Assembly (NCBI GenBank): GCA_003170135.1
Contig: PMZR01000009.1
Span: 81,411 to 145,410, forward strand
Reading direction: 5' to 3'
Length of the DNA stretch: 64,000 nucleotides
Source of the DNA: Acidobacteriota bacterium
GTDB lineage: Bacteria; Acidobacteriota; Vicinamibacteria; Vicinamibacterales; Fen-181
The notes under the pieces were generated by a model, which saw only the letters and a list, made by a program, of their open reading frames with translations, had not been told where the DNA came from and did no database searches. The position numbers and the translations under genes are program-made. Positions 8,560 through 18,281 of the stretch are shown here, piece after piece. Positions within the stretch are counted from its first letter, which is position 1, and each line of letters starts with the position of its first letter.

Positions 8560-9182
8560 CGCTGCGTCGTCCTCATCGTTCCCGTCGCCGGGCAAGCCTC
8601 GCCGATGCACTCTTCACGAAGACTCAGCAGCGAGTCCTGCGCGTGCTGTTCGGGGAGCCGCATCGGAGCGTCTACGCGTCAGAGTTGATTCGCGAGGCAG
8701 GCACCGGATCCGGAGCGGCCCAGCGCGAACTGGCGCGTCTGGAGGCCGGCGGGCTGGTGGTGTCTCGACGGATCGGCCACCAGAAGCACTACCAGGCAAA
8801 CGCGGCCTCGCCTCTCTTTCCGGAACTCCGGAACATCGTCCTGAAGACAGTCGGCGTCGCGGAGCCGTTACGCGCGGCTCTGCAGCCCTTGTCAGCAGCA
8901 ATCCGCGCCGCGTTTGTATTCGGGTCCGTCGCTAAGGCCACCGATCAATCGGCGAGCGACATCGATCTGATGATCATCAGCGACCGCGTTACCTATGCGG
9001 ACGTGTTTGCGGCCCTGGAAAGGCTGGCACCGGTGCTTGGCCGGCGCATCAATCCGACGGTGTACACCGTCGCGGAGTTCTCGAAGCGCGCCCGGGCGAA
9101 GAATGCGTTCGTGACGCGGGTGCTCGAGCAGCCGAAGCTTTGGCTGATTGGATCGGACGATGACCTCCCCGTCACGTCTTGA
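8553..9182 (+). CDS. Winged-helix/MNT-type nucleotidyltransferase (antitoxin-like)
   Basis: This 209-residue protein has an N-terminal winged-helix region (about residues 20-75: QQRVLRVLFGEPHRSVYASEL, a typical MarR/ArsR-like helix set) and a C-terminal minimal nucleotidyltransferase domain with FGSVAKATDQSASDIDLMI at about residues 121-139, matching the GS-x(9-13)-DxD pattern. MNT proteins paired with HEPN proteins act as antitoxins that AMPylate the HEPN partner. The only in-frame start I find is TTG at 8553, a few bases from the predicted transcription start, so the mRNA would be almost leaderless. The downstream HEPN-like gene overlaps it by 23 bases. Confidence 0.8.
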   Translation: MGTLRRPHRSRRRASLADALFTKTQQRVLRVLFGEPHRSVYASELIREAGTGSGAAQRELARLEAGGLVVSRRIGHQKHYQANAASPLFPELRNIVLKTVGVAEPLRAALQPLSAAIRAAFVFGSVAKATDQSASDIDLMIISDRVTYADVFAALERLAPVLGRRINPTVYTVAEFSKRARAKNAFVTRVLEQPKLWLIGSDDDLPVTS

Positions 9183-9600
9183 GCGTTTGGCAGGCCCGGG
9201 AAACGTACTCGCCAAGGAATCCCCGGATGCGGAGGAGTTCGCCGGTCTGGTCCGCTCCGGCCTCTCGCGCCTCAAGGACGCGGAGAACGACACGATTTCG
9301 CTCGACAGCCGGTTCGATCTCGCCTACAACGCCGCCCACGCCCTCTCGTTGGCGGCCCTTCGGCATTGTGGGTTTCGCCCGACGAAACGCTACATCGTCT
9401 TTCAAGTCCTCCCCGATACGCTACGCCTGGGCGCGAACGTCTGGCGAGTGTTGTCGAAGTGTCACGACATGCGGAATCGGAGTGAATACGAAGGCGCGCT
9501 CGACGTAGACGAGCGCCTCGTCTCTGACTTGATCGCCGCCTGCCGCAAAGTCGCCGACGGGGTCCGCCGCCTTCCCGCGATTACGGGAAGATCCAAATAA
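9160..9600 (+). CDS. HEPN-like protein, partner of the MNT protein
   Basis: This 146-residue, mostly helical protein starts at ATG 9160 inside the 3' end of the MNT gene (a TTG at 9148 is also possible). The region KCHDMRNRSEYEG at about residues 100-112 matches the HEPN motif position, but where the catalytic histidine of R-x4-H is expected there is tyrosine (R105, Y110). HEPN toxins are RNases; the missing histidine suggests a non-catalytic or altered partner. Overlap and order support one operon and a toxin-antitoxin-like module. The family call rests on context and this motif rather than overall similarity. Confidence 0.65.
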   Translation: MTSPSRLERLAGPGNVLAKESPDAEEFAGLVRSGLSRLKDAENDTISLDSRFDLAYNAAHALSLAALRHCGFRPTKRYIVFQVLPDTLRLGANVWRVLSKCHDMRNRSEYEGALDVDERLVSDLIAACRKVADGVRRLPAITGRSK

Positions 9601-9689
9601 CCTCGGCATGCGCGTTCACGTCATGCCGGGCGTACAATCGGGCGTACAAGCCGGTCGGAAGGGCGCTCGATCCTCACTAAGGTCGCAGC

Positions 9690-9941
9690 ATGATCTATCT
9701 AAAGAGCATCGCCGCAGGGATCGCGGGCGCTATCAGCGGCGTGTTGCTGTCAGCGATCATCATCGTCATCGGCACGCTCGCGGGGCTGCAGTTCGAGATG
9801 TGGCGACAACGTGGCCGGGAAGGCGGAATCGGAGCGGTGTCGGCCGGAGTCGCCGAGACCATCGTGTTGGTCGGGCTCATTCTCGGCGCGGTCGGCTTCG
9901 TCGCCGGTTTCTGGTGGGAGTTCCGTCGCGCTTCCCGGTGA
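9690..9941 (+). CDS. Small membrane protein, two transmembrane segments
   Basis: This 83-residue protein has hydrophobic helices at about residues 6-32 (glycine-rich, IAAGIAGAISGVLLSAIIIV) and 54-76, with a charged glycine-rich loop (RQRGREGGIG) between them. It starts with ATG after a weak GGTCG-type upstream sequence. The family is not recognised. It lies 48 bases before another exported protein of unknown function in the same direction. Confidence 0.6.
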   Translation: MIYLKSIAAGIAGAISGVLLSAIIIVIGTLAGLQFEMWRQRGREGGIGAVSAGVAETIVLVGLILGAVGFVAGFWWEFRRASR

Positions 9942-9989
9942 GCGTTCAGCGCCGGGACCACGAAGGCGTCCTTCGCAGGAGGGTTCACG

Positions 9990-10595
9990 ATGCCACGCAG
10001 CTGCCGCTCTCACGTCGCATTCCTCGTTCCACTCGTCGCAATTCTTCTCTTCTTCTCGGTCCGGCCCGTCGCGTGGCGTTCCCCCGCCCAGCCTCCAATG
10101 CTGGCCGAACGGTTCACCGCAAACGCGGTCGATCTGTTTCCCATGGGATTGCCGCCGCGGTCAAGCATGCGCCCCTCCGTATACCCGGTGGACATCGGCA
10201 TCGAGCGCTGGTCTACCGACGCCGACGTCGAGCAGATCATCAAGGCTCTGCGGACAGGCGGACGGGCGGCCGTTGTCCAAGCCTTGGACAGCATGCGGCC
10301 AATTGGATACATCTACTACCCGTCGTCGTGGGCCGATGACGGGGCATACTTGCGCTGGAACCTGAAATACGCATGCGAGACGACCACCGACAACGACGAA
10401 CGGCGGCTTGTTCTCGCTACGGCCGAACCCGACAGTTCGCTGAAGGTGATCGAAATACGGTTCGCGCGAAATGGGGTTGGTGAGGGCCGAATCGCGAGGG
10501 AGGTCGCCGGGATTGCGCTCAGCAAGGACCAGAGGACGATTCAACTCGTTGTCTACAAGGAAGCGCAGATCTGTTTAAAGGACGTTCGCAAGTGA
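9990..10595 (+). CDS. Hypothetical exported or anchored protein
   Basis: This 201-residue protein has an N-terminal hydrophobic segment (about residues 8-27) that can serve as signal anchor. The ATG is preceded by AGGAGGG. The mature part has a mixed alpha/beta composition with no catalytic motif that I recognise; a single cysteine pair (YACETTT near residue 128 and QICLKD near the end) could form a disulfide outside the cytoplasm. It is convergent with the M49 peptidase gene. Function unknown. Confidence 0.65.
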   Translation: MPRSCRSHVAFLVPLVAILLFFSVRPVAWRSPAQPPMLAERFTANAVDLFPMGLPPRSSMRPSVYPVDIGIERWSTDADVEQIIKALRTGGRAAVVQALDSMRPIGYIYYPSSWADDGAYLRWNLKYACETTTDNDERRLVLATAEPDSSLKVIEIRFARNGVGEGRIAREVAGIALSKDQRTIQLVVYKEAQICLKDVRK

Positions 10596-10666
10596 TAGCC
10601 CGCGGTGACGGACGACTCGTTGTGGCGAGCGATACCTTGAGGTTGCCCTGCGGTGCCGGTCAAGCC

Positions 10667-12628
10667 CTAAGCCGATTTCCCGGCCGTCTTCCCCGAGTAC
10701 TCCAGCATCTGCGCCGTCAGGTCGAGCGGGTACGACACGCGTACGTCGGTGATCTCGCCCTGCGCGTTTCGCACGGCCTCCAGGCGCGGCATGACGAACC
10801 CCGTGTAGGACGGCAGGTTCAGGTGTTCGACACGGCCGACCACCTCGTCGCGCAGCGTCGGATCGAAGTGGACGCCGTATCGCTCGAACAGCTCCCGCGC
10901 GGCCGGATGATCGCCCTCGGCCCAGATGCGCTGCACTTGCGCCAAAAGCGTCGCCACGCCCTGGTGGAACGCGCCGGCGTCGGCCATCACGTAGAAGGTC
11001 CGGCCGTCCCGCCGCCGCAGTTCGATCGCCGACGTGTTGTCGATGAGCCAGTGGACGATCATCTGGCGGTTGCGCATGTGATCTTCTTCGAGCTGCGCCC
11101 CCTCGCGCACGCGGCGCAGCTGCACGAGCGCGTTGCGCGCATAGGCTTCGTACTCGGCCTGCACGATGTCGTCGTGATGATCCGAGGGCAGCAACCCGAG
11201 TTCCACCAGCTTCGGGTCCGGCAGGTAATAGAGCGCGACGAGATCGGCGCGTGATTCCTCGAGCGCGGAGAACTGCTCCTTCAGCGCGGCCTGCGGGTTT
11301 CCCTTCAACCGCTCGCTCACCTTCCCCGACCCGTGCCCGATCACCTCGTGCATCGTCGTCGTCAGCTCGGCGGCCAGCGGCCCCCACGCTTCACCACGCG
11401 AGGCTTCCTCGGGCGTCCACGAGAACTCGCTCCGGAACTCGGCCGGGGTGGATCGCTCGTAGGCGTCCAGCACGTTCGAGAGCAGCACCGACTTGCTGCC
11501 GTAGCGTTCGCGCACCCACTGGTCGTTCGGCAGGTTGATGCCGATCGGCGAAATCGGCCCGGTATCGCCGGTCTCGACGATGACGTCGATGGCGCGGCCG
11601 GTGACGCCCGTGACGCCGCGCTTGCGATACTCGGGCGCCCACGGCATGTGGTCCTCGAACCACTGCGCTTCGCCCGCCAGCTTGTGGATGCCCTCGGTCT
11701 TCTCGCGGTTCACGTAGAAGACGACCGATTCCCACGCGCCCTTGATCCCGCGCGCGTCCAGGTACACTTCGATGAACCCGTTGATGGCATCCACCGGCGA
11801 CGCCTGATCCTGGACCCACGCGATGTCGGATTTGCGGCGATCCGCCGTCGTGCCCGTCTCGTAGAACGCGATGAGCGCTTCGATCGCGGCGATGGTCGTC
11901 GGGCCGGCGTGCGCCAGCGCCCCACGTAGTTCGGCGACGATGGCCACCAACTGCTGCCCGTAGCGGCCGCCGACGCGGTAGACCTCCTCCACCATGCGCC
12001 CGCCGCGCTTGACCAGGCGCGAGTTGAGCGGATGGCGCTCCTCGAACTGCTCGAGGTCCCGCATCGAGACGCCGCCGTACAGGTTGTTCGCGCTCGACAG
12101 CAGGATGTCCTTGCCGGGCCCCGGCGTCTTGTTGGTGACCATCGGATCGAACGTCACGTCGAAGAGCATTGGCTCGAGGCGCAGCAGCAGCGCGTCGATC
12201 GTCTCGCCCTCCGCGAGCGGGAACGTCGCGCCGGCGGCCCCGGCCGACAGGGCGGCCTGCCGGAACTCGTGCGGCGAGCACTTGAGGACGAACTTGCGCG
12301 CGGTCAGGTTGTTGTAGGGGCCGGTGTTCAGCCAGAACAGCTTCGTGTAGCGCCGGATCTCGGCCAGCGTCTCCGCCCTCACGCGGTCCGCGTGGGTGAG
12401 GATCTCCTCGAGCACGTCGCGCATCACGAGATTGTGCGCGTAGCGCTGGTCGTAATAGATGTCGCGGCCCGCCAGTGCCGCGCGATAGAGATGCCAGGCG
12501 AGCATCTTCTCGTCGAGCGACAGCTCGTCGAACCCGTCCGCGTACAGCTGCACGACGGCGGCTTCGTCCACGCGTTCGAGAAGGTACGGTCGCTGGGCGG
12601 TGGCGACGTCCGTCGGTGTCACGCTCAT
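10667..12628 (-). CDS. M49 family metallopeptidase (dipeptidyl-peptidase III-like)
   Basis: This 653-residue protein carries the two M49 signatures: the zinc site HEVIGHGSGK (HExxGH, about residue 435) and the downstream EESRAD, which supplies the third ligand. Family enzymes remove dipeptides from the N-termini of short peptides. No signal peptide is present, so it is probably cytoplasmic. Length is within the usual range for bacterial members (about 550-700). It lies in the same direction as the MBL-fold gene upstream, 19 bases away, and may be cotranscribed. Confidence 0.9.
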   Translation of the reverse strand: MSVTPTDVATAQRPYLLERVDEAAVVQLYADGFDELSLDEKMLAWHLYRAALAGRDIYYDQRYAHNLVMRDVLEEILTHADRVRAETLAEIRRYTKLFWLNTGPYNNLTARKFVLKCSPHEFRQAALSAGAAGATFPLAEGETIDALLLRLEPMLFDVTFDPMVTNKTPGPGKDILLSSANNLYGGVSMRDLEQFEERHPLNSRLVKRGGRMVEEVYRVGGRYGQQLVAIVAELRGALAHAGPTTIAAIEALIAFYETGTTADRRKSDIAWVQDQASPVDAINGFIEVYLDARGIKGAWESVVFYVNREKTEGIHKLAGEAQWFEDHMPWAPEYRKRGVTGVTGRAIDVIVETGDTGPISPIGINLPNDQWVRERYGSKSVLLSNVLDAYERSTPAEFRSEFSWTPEEASRGEAWGPLAAELTTTMHEVIGHGSGKVSERLKGNPQAALKEQFSALEESRADLVALYYLPDPKLVELGLLPSDHHDDIVQAEYEAYARNALVQLRRVREGAQLEEDHMRNRQMIVHWLIDNTSAIELRRRDGRTFYVMADAGAFHQGVATLLAQVQRIWAEGDHPAARELFERYGVHFDPTLRDEVVGRVEHLNLPSYTGFVMPRLEAVRNAQGEITDVRVSYPLDLTAQMLEYSGKTAGKSA

Positions 12629-12647
12629 GGAGAAGATGATAGTCGAC

Positions 12648-14030
12648 CTAGATGGTCACCGTCTGCAGGTACTCCGGCATCTCGACGCTCCAGTGCAGGC
12701 GCGTCCGGATGGCCTCGCCAAGCGCCTGCATGGGCGCCGGCTCCCCGTGCACGAGGTAGGTGACGCGCGGCGGATGCTCGAAGTTCGCGAGCCATCGCAG
12801 GATTTCGGACTGGTCGGCGTGCGCCGACATCGACTGGATCTGCTCGACGCGCGCCGCGACCGGCACCATCTCGCCGTGGATCTTGACCTCGCGCGCCCCC
12901 TCGACGAGATCGCGGCCGCGCGTGCCGGCGGCCTGGTAGCCGGTAAACAGCACCGTGTTCCGGGCGTCGGGCAGCGTTGCCGCCAGGTGGAACAGTACGC
13001 GGCCGCCGGTCGCCATGCCGCTGGCCGAGATGACGATGGCCGGCGTCTTCGCAAAGGCCAGGTCGATCGACTGCTGCGTGGACGACACGACGCGGAAACG
13101 GCGCGTGCAGAACGCGGACAGTTCGCCGCGCCCGGGTCTCATGTCCGGATCGAGCTCGTAGCTGCGCGCGGCGTACTGTTGCAGGGCCTGGGCGGCCATG
13201 GGGCTGTCGAGGTACACGGGCAGCACCGGGATCGCGTGCCGCTCCTCGAGGTGTTTCAGCCAGTAGATCACTTCCTCGACGCGGCCGATCGCGAACGCCG
13301 GCACGATCACTTTTCCGCCGCGCTGCACCGTCTCGCGAATGATTGACGCCAGGCGCTCCCCCTGGTCGTCGGCTTCGTGCAGCCGGTCGCCGTAGGTCGA
13401 TTCGAGCAGCAGGACGTCGGCCGACGACATCGGCGACGGGTCCGGGAGAATCGGCCGATCGTAGCGGCCGAGATCGCCGCTGAACACGAGGCGCACGCGC
13501 GGCGGGCCCTGGATCGTCAGCACGACGAACCCCGACCCGAGCAGGTGCCCCGCGTTGACGAACTGGACCTCGACACCCGGCAGCACGGGCGCCGCACGGG
13601 CGTACCCGAACGGCTGCAGGTGCCCGAGCGCGCGAATCGCGTCGGTCTCGGTGAACAGCGGCAACGCCGGCGAGTGACGCGTGTAGCCATGCCGGTTCGC
13701 CTCGCGCGCATCCTCCTCCGCCAGGCGGCCGGCGTCGGGCAGGACGATGCGACACAGATCCGCCGTGCCCGCGGTGCAGAACGCCCGGCCGCCAAACCCT
13801 TGGGCGACCAGCCGCGGCAGGAAGCCGGTATGGTCCACGTGCGCGTGGGTGAGCACGACGGCCGAGATCGAGTCGGCCGGGACCGGCAGCGGCTCCCAGT
13901 TGCGCAGGCGCAGCTCCTTGAGCCCCTGGAACAGGCCGCAGTCCATGAGCAGGCGCCGGCCGTCGATGTCGAGCAGGTATTTCGAGCCGGTGACCGTACG
14001 GGCGGCGCCGAGAAAGGTCAGCGAAGTCAT
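12648..14030 (-). CDS. MBL-fold/beta-CASP RNA-processing exonuclease family protein
   Basis: This 460-residue protein shows the metallo-beta-lactamase motif THAHVDHTG (HxHxDH, about residue 58), the metal-binding SGDLGRYD, and beta-CASP motifs including SAHADQSEI and the C-terminal histidine in YLVHGE. This is the YsiA/KH-less RNase J/CPSF-like group that cleaves RNA with two zinc ions. The start is ATG at 14030, whose upstream bases are a heptamer array (14031-14058) that happens to supply an AGGG ribosome-binding sequence. Longer upstream starts would read through that repeat and are unlikely. Confidence 0.88.
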   Translation of the reverse strand: MTSLTFLGAARTVTGSKYLLDIDGRRLLMDCGLFQGLKELRLRNWEPLPVPADSISAVVLTHAHVDHTGFLPRLVAQGFGGRAFCTAGTADLCRIVLPDAGRLAEEDAREANRHGYTRHSPALPLFTETDAIRALGHLQPFGYARAAPVLPGVEVQFVNAGHLLGSGFVVLTIQGPPRVRLVFSGDLGRYDRPILPDPSPMSSADVLLLESTYGDRLHEADDQGERLASIIRETVQRGGKVIVPAFAIGRVEEVIYWLKHLEERHAIPVLPVYLDSPMAAQALQQYAARSYELDPDMRPGRGELSAFCTRRFRVVSSTQQSIDLAFAKTPAIVISASGMATGGRVLFHLAATLPDARNTVLFTGYQAAGTRGRDLVEGAREVKIHGEMVPVAARVEQIQSMSAHADQSEILRWLANFEHPPRVTYLVHGEPAPMQALGEAIRTRLHWSVEMPEYLQTVTI

Positions 14031-14058
14031 CCCTGGTCCCTGGTCCCTGGTCCTTGGT
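14031..14058 (+). repeat. Heptamer array (CCCTGGT class) abutting the MBL gene start
   Basis: Three copies of CCCTGGT at 14031-14051 and one CCTTGGT at 14052-14058, in strict 7-bp register, followed by GCGTCAA and GGACCAC in the flipped sense. On the minus strand the array supplies the purine-rich sequence before the MBL-fold gene's ATG. Confidence 0.75.
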
Positions 14059-14188
14059 GCGTCAAGGACCACGGTGGCAAGCACGAGGCCGCCGAGGTGC
14101 GCGCAGGACCGCCTCGCGAGGAGTCTATCAGAATCTGCTAAGCTGGAGACGAGCCGATCGCCTGCCTTCTGAGACCGAGGAGACATCG

Positions 14189-14974
14189 ATGAAGCGCCTC
14201 TTCAGCGCGGCGATTCTCGCATGCGTGTGCGCGTCGCCCGCGCGGGCCGACGTCACCGTCCGGACGACGAACAAGGGACCGATGGGCGACACCCCGTCGG
14301 TGCAATACATCAAGGGCACGAAGATGCGCGTCGAATCGTCGGTCATGGGCCGCGACACCGTGACCATCGTCGACGCCACGGCCAGGCAGATGATCTCGCT
14401 CGATCCCGCGACCAGGCAGGCCACCATCTTCGACCTCGGCAGGATGGGCGAACAGATCCAGCAGTCGGCCAATCCCTCCGACGTGAAGGTGTCGATGAAG
14501 CCGACGGGAGAGACCAGGCAACTGCTCGGCCGCGACTGCGCCGAGTACCTGCTCGCCATCACCTTCTCGGTGACCCCGCCCGACGTCGCCAACGCCGGCG
14601 CGATGATTGTGACCATCGGCGGACCGATGTGGGTGGCCAGGGATGCGCCTGGCACCCGGGACTTCCAGGCCTTCTACAGGGCCGCCAGCGAAGGCGGCCT
14701 GTTCTTCGCGCCGGGCGGGCGCGGGGGCCGCGGCAACCCGGGCGTGAACGAGCGGGGCATGGCCGCGATGTACAAGGCCTACGCCGACACGATGGGCATC
14801 CCCTACGAGCAGCAGATCGAGATCAAGATGGACGGCAGCGGGCCGATGGCCGAGATGATGCGGGGGCGGGGCGGACCGCCGACGACCACCATCACGGTGA
14901 CGGCCATCTCGACCGATCCGATCCCGGACGACAAGTTCGAGATCCCGGCGGGATACAGCAGGAGGAATCAGTAG
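14189..14974 (+). CDS. DUF4412-type exported protein
   Basis: This 261-residue protein starts at ATG 14189 (GAGGAG upstream) and has a clear signal peptide ending near ARAD. The mature sequence has the pattern of DUF4412 proteins: repeated short beta strands, KGTKMRVES and a long stretch reporting state (MISLDPATRQATIFD). A glycine-arginine-rich loop (GGRGGRGNPG) lies near residue 180 and a second methionine-rich segment near 225. These envelope proteins have no established activity. The next gene begins two bases after its stop. Confidence 0.75.
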   Translation: MKRLFSAAILACVCASPARADVTVRTTNKGPMGDTPSVQYIKGTKMRVESSVMGRDTVTIVDATARQMISLDPATRQATIFDLGRMGEQIQQSANPSDVKVSMKPTGETRQLLGRDCAEYLLAITFSVTPPDVANAGAMIVTIGGPMWVARDAPGTRDFQAFYRAASEGGLFFAPGGRGGRGNPGVNERGMAAMYKAYADTMGIPYEQQIEIKMDGSGPMAEMMRGRGGPPTTTITVTAISTDPIPDDKFEIPAGYSRRNQ

Positions 14975-14976
14975 GG

Positions 14977-15831
14977 TTGCCGAACCTTCTCGACGCGCTG
15001 AAGACGACGCCGAACGTCATCGCGGCCGAATTGCGACCGCCGCGCGCCGAGCTGGAATCGGCCGAGGGGATCGACGCGTGGATCGACACGTACCACGCGG
15101 TGCGGCGGCTGACGCGCGAGGACACGTTCGTCTTCCTGACCGACAGCGCCGTCGGAGCGGAGGAGGAGGACAACGTCCGCCACCTGGTCACCAACCTCGG
15201 CCCAGACGTGTCCCGCGAGCGCATCGTCCCGTTCCTGACATCGAAGCATTCGCTGGAATACTGCCTGGCCTACGCCGAACGCGCCCGCCAGCACGGCCTG
15301 CCGGCGCTGGTGGTGCTGGGCGGCGATCGGAACGTGGGTACGCCGCGTTGCGTGACGCACGCGTTCCAGCTGCGACAGGCGATCCGCAGCGTGGCGCCCG
15401 GTCTGCTGCTCGGCGGCTGGGCGAATCCGTACGCCGATCCCGCGCAGCAGGCGCGGCTGCTCGGGGACCCGCAGTTCACGGGAGACTTCTTCCTGACGCA
15501 GATCGTCTCGCATCACCGCCTCGAACCGGTCCGGCGGTTCATCGGCGAGCTCGAGCGCGAGCGCGTGGCGCTGCCCGGCCTGTTCGGCCTCTTTTTCTAC
15601 CGGAGCGCGAACCCGCGCACGCTGGCGATGCTCTCGCGCTTCCTGCCGGTCCCCGTCGAGGACCTGTCGCGCGAGTTTGCGGAGGTGCGCGACCCGGTTG
15701 AAGTGTGCGCCCGGACGGTGCGCGCCATGCTGGACGCGGGCGTGCGCCATTTCTACGTCAGCAATCTGCCGCTCGGTCGCGCGCGCGAAACGCTCAAGGC
15801 GATCATGGACCGGGCGGGGGCGAAGACGTAG
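14977..15831 (+). CDS. Methylenetetrahydrofolate-reductase-like protein
   Basis: This protein of about 284 residues is read from TTG 14977 (GGAGG ten bases upstream). It shows the MTHFR TIM-barrel pattern: AELRPPR near the start, FLTDS, VLGGDRNVGTP at the strand that precedes the FAD-binding helix, and LLLGGWANPYADP. MTHFR reduces 5,10-methylene-THF to 5-methyl-THF with a flavin. The protein is close to the usual MetF length (about 296), but several family residues cannot be checked by eye, so a related folate or flavin function is possible. It starts two bases after the DUF4412 gene, which suggests a shared transcript. Confidence 0.6.
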   Translation: MPNLLDALKTTPNVIAAELRPPRAELESAEGIDAWIDTYHAVRRLTREDTFVFLTDSAVGAEEEDNVRHLVTNLGPDVSRERIVPFLTSKHSLEYCLAYAERARQHGLPALVVLGGDRNVGTPRCVTHAFQLRQAIRSVAPGLLLGGWANPYADPAQQARLLGDPQFTGDFFLTQIVSHHRLEPVRRFIGELERERVALPGLFGLFFYRSANPRTLAMLSRFLPVPVEDLSREFAEVRDPVEVCARTVRAMLDAGVRHFYVSNLPLGRARETLKAIMDRAGAKT

Positions 15832-15843
15832 GACGATCACGTC

Positions 15844-15892
15844 GTCCGGAGTCCGGAGTCCGGAGTCCGGTGTCCGGGGTCCGGTGTCCGAC
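15844..15892 (+). repeat. Heptamer array (GTCCGGA class)
   Basis: Seven consecutive units: GTCCGGA three times, GTCCGGT, GTCCGGG, GTCCGGT, GTCCGAC. It fills the spacer between the MTHFR-like and aminotransferase genes, ending 14 bases before the latter's ATG. Confidence 0.85.
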
Positions 15893-15906
15893 GAGCAAAG
15901 GGACTC

Positions 15907-17147
<1,241 letters not shown>

Positions 17148-17160
<13 letters not shown>

Positions 17161-17252
17161 TCCTTGGTCCCTGGTGCGTGGTGCGGGGTCCTTGGTGCGC
17201 ACCACGCACCCCGCACCACGCACCAGGGACCAAGGACCAAGGACCAAGGACT
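17148..17252. repeat. Fifteen-unit heptamer hairpin between convergent genes
   Basis: Units run CCTTGGT, CCCTAGT, CCTTGGT, CCCTGGT, GCGTGGT, GCGGGGT, CCTTGGT and then flip through the self-complementary GGTGCGCACC into reverse-complement units (ACGCACC, CCGCACC, ACGCACC, AGGGACC, AAGGACC twice, AAGGACT). The arms 17160-17189 and 17208-17237 are perfect 30-bp complements. The structure begins on the aminotransferase stop codon and ends one base before the SDR stop. It could terminate transcription from both sides. Confidence 0.85.
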
Positions 17253-17253
17253 A

Positions 17254-17994
17254 TCACCGGATATGCCGTCCCCCATCCACGCGGATCGTCTCGCCCGTGA
17301 TGAAGTCGCTGTCGACGAGCGCGGCGACCACCTTGGCGATCTCTCCCCCGCCTCCCCACTGACCGAGCGGTGTGGCTTTCTCGACCGACTCGTGCTCGTC
17401 ATCGGCCAGGTCCGGCGGCGCCAGGATTGGTCCGGGCGCGATGGCGTTGACGAGAATGCGATCCCCGGCAAGTTCCAGCGCCAGCGCTTCCGTGAGCCCG
17501 ATGACGGTCGCCTTCGCGACGTAGTAGGTCAGGAATCCCTTGTATCGCGGCCGGTGGCTGTAGGCGAGCCAGTCCGAGAAGTTGATGACGCGCCCGCCGC
17601 CCTGCGCGCGCATGAACGGCACCGCGGCCTGCGTGCACAGGAACGCCGCCCGCGCATCGATGCCCAGGCTCGCGTCCCACTGCGCCTCGGTCAGGTCGTC
17701 GTAAGGCGTCGACACGTAGACTGAGGCCATGTTGATCAGGATATCGAGACGTCCCATCGCGGTCGCAACCTGGGTGACCAGGGTGCGGCAGTCCTCGGGC
17801 CTGCCGAGGTCCGCCTGCACGGCGAGGGCGCGCCGGTTCAGCGCGCGGACGGCGCCGGCCGTCTGGTCGGCCTCGGTGCGGGACCGGTTGTAACTGAGCG
17901 CGACGTCCGCGCCGCGCCGCGCCAGATCGATCGCCACGGTGGCGCCGATCCGTTTCCCGCCCGTGATCAGCACCACGCGGTTCGCAATGTCCAT
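17254..17994 (-). CDS. Short-chain dehydrogenase/reductase (pteridine-reductase-like)
   Basis: This 246-residue classical SDR has the nucleotide motif TGGKRIG (about residues 11-17), NMAS in the structural-motif position, and the active-site YxxxK as YYVAK. The replacement of the usual TGxxxGxG by a KRIG form is typical of pteridine reductases (PTR1/FolM type), which use NADPH and reduce dihydropterins. FabG-like enzymes are the alternative. The gene is convergent with the aminotransferase gene. The 287 bases between its start and the next gene show no motif beyond short dyads near 18035-18055. Confidence 0.75.
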   Translation of the reverse strand: MDIANRVVLITGGKRIGATVAIDLARRGADVALSYNRSRTEADQTAGAVRALNRRALAVQADLGRPEDCRTLVTQVATAMGRLDILINMASVYVSTPYDDLTEAQWDASLGIDARAAFLCTQAAVPFMRAQGGGRVINFSDWLAYSHRPRYKGFLTYYVAKATVIGLTEALALELAGDRILVNAIAPGPILAPPDLADDEHESVEKATPLGQWGGGGEIAKVVAALVDSDFITGETIRVDGGRHIR

Positions 17995-18281
17995 AAGTGC
18001 GCTCGCTTTTGGCCATGAGCCCGTTCACGCCCTGAGGCATGAGCCTCAACAGTCATGGGCCCTTGTCGTCCCAGCCTAATCCGCTCGCCGGTCGAGCGAC
18101 AAGCGACGAGTCAATTGCTTCGGGTCTTCATCGAGCGACGCCACCCAGAGACGAATGAAAGGAGCAGATCGCACCGTCCTCAGAATGATATCCACACGGT
18201 TCTTGCAAGCTTACTCGGTCCTCTCCGCACCCGCTGACCAGCTTCCTCTTCCTGCAGGGGGAATGATCGCGGGCCGAGCAG

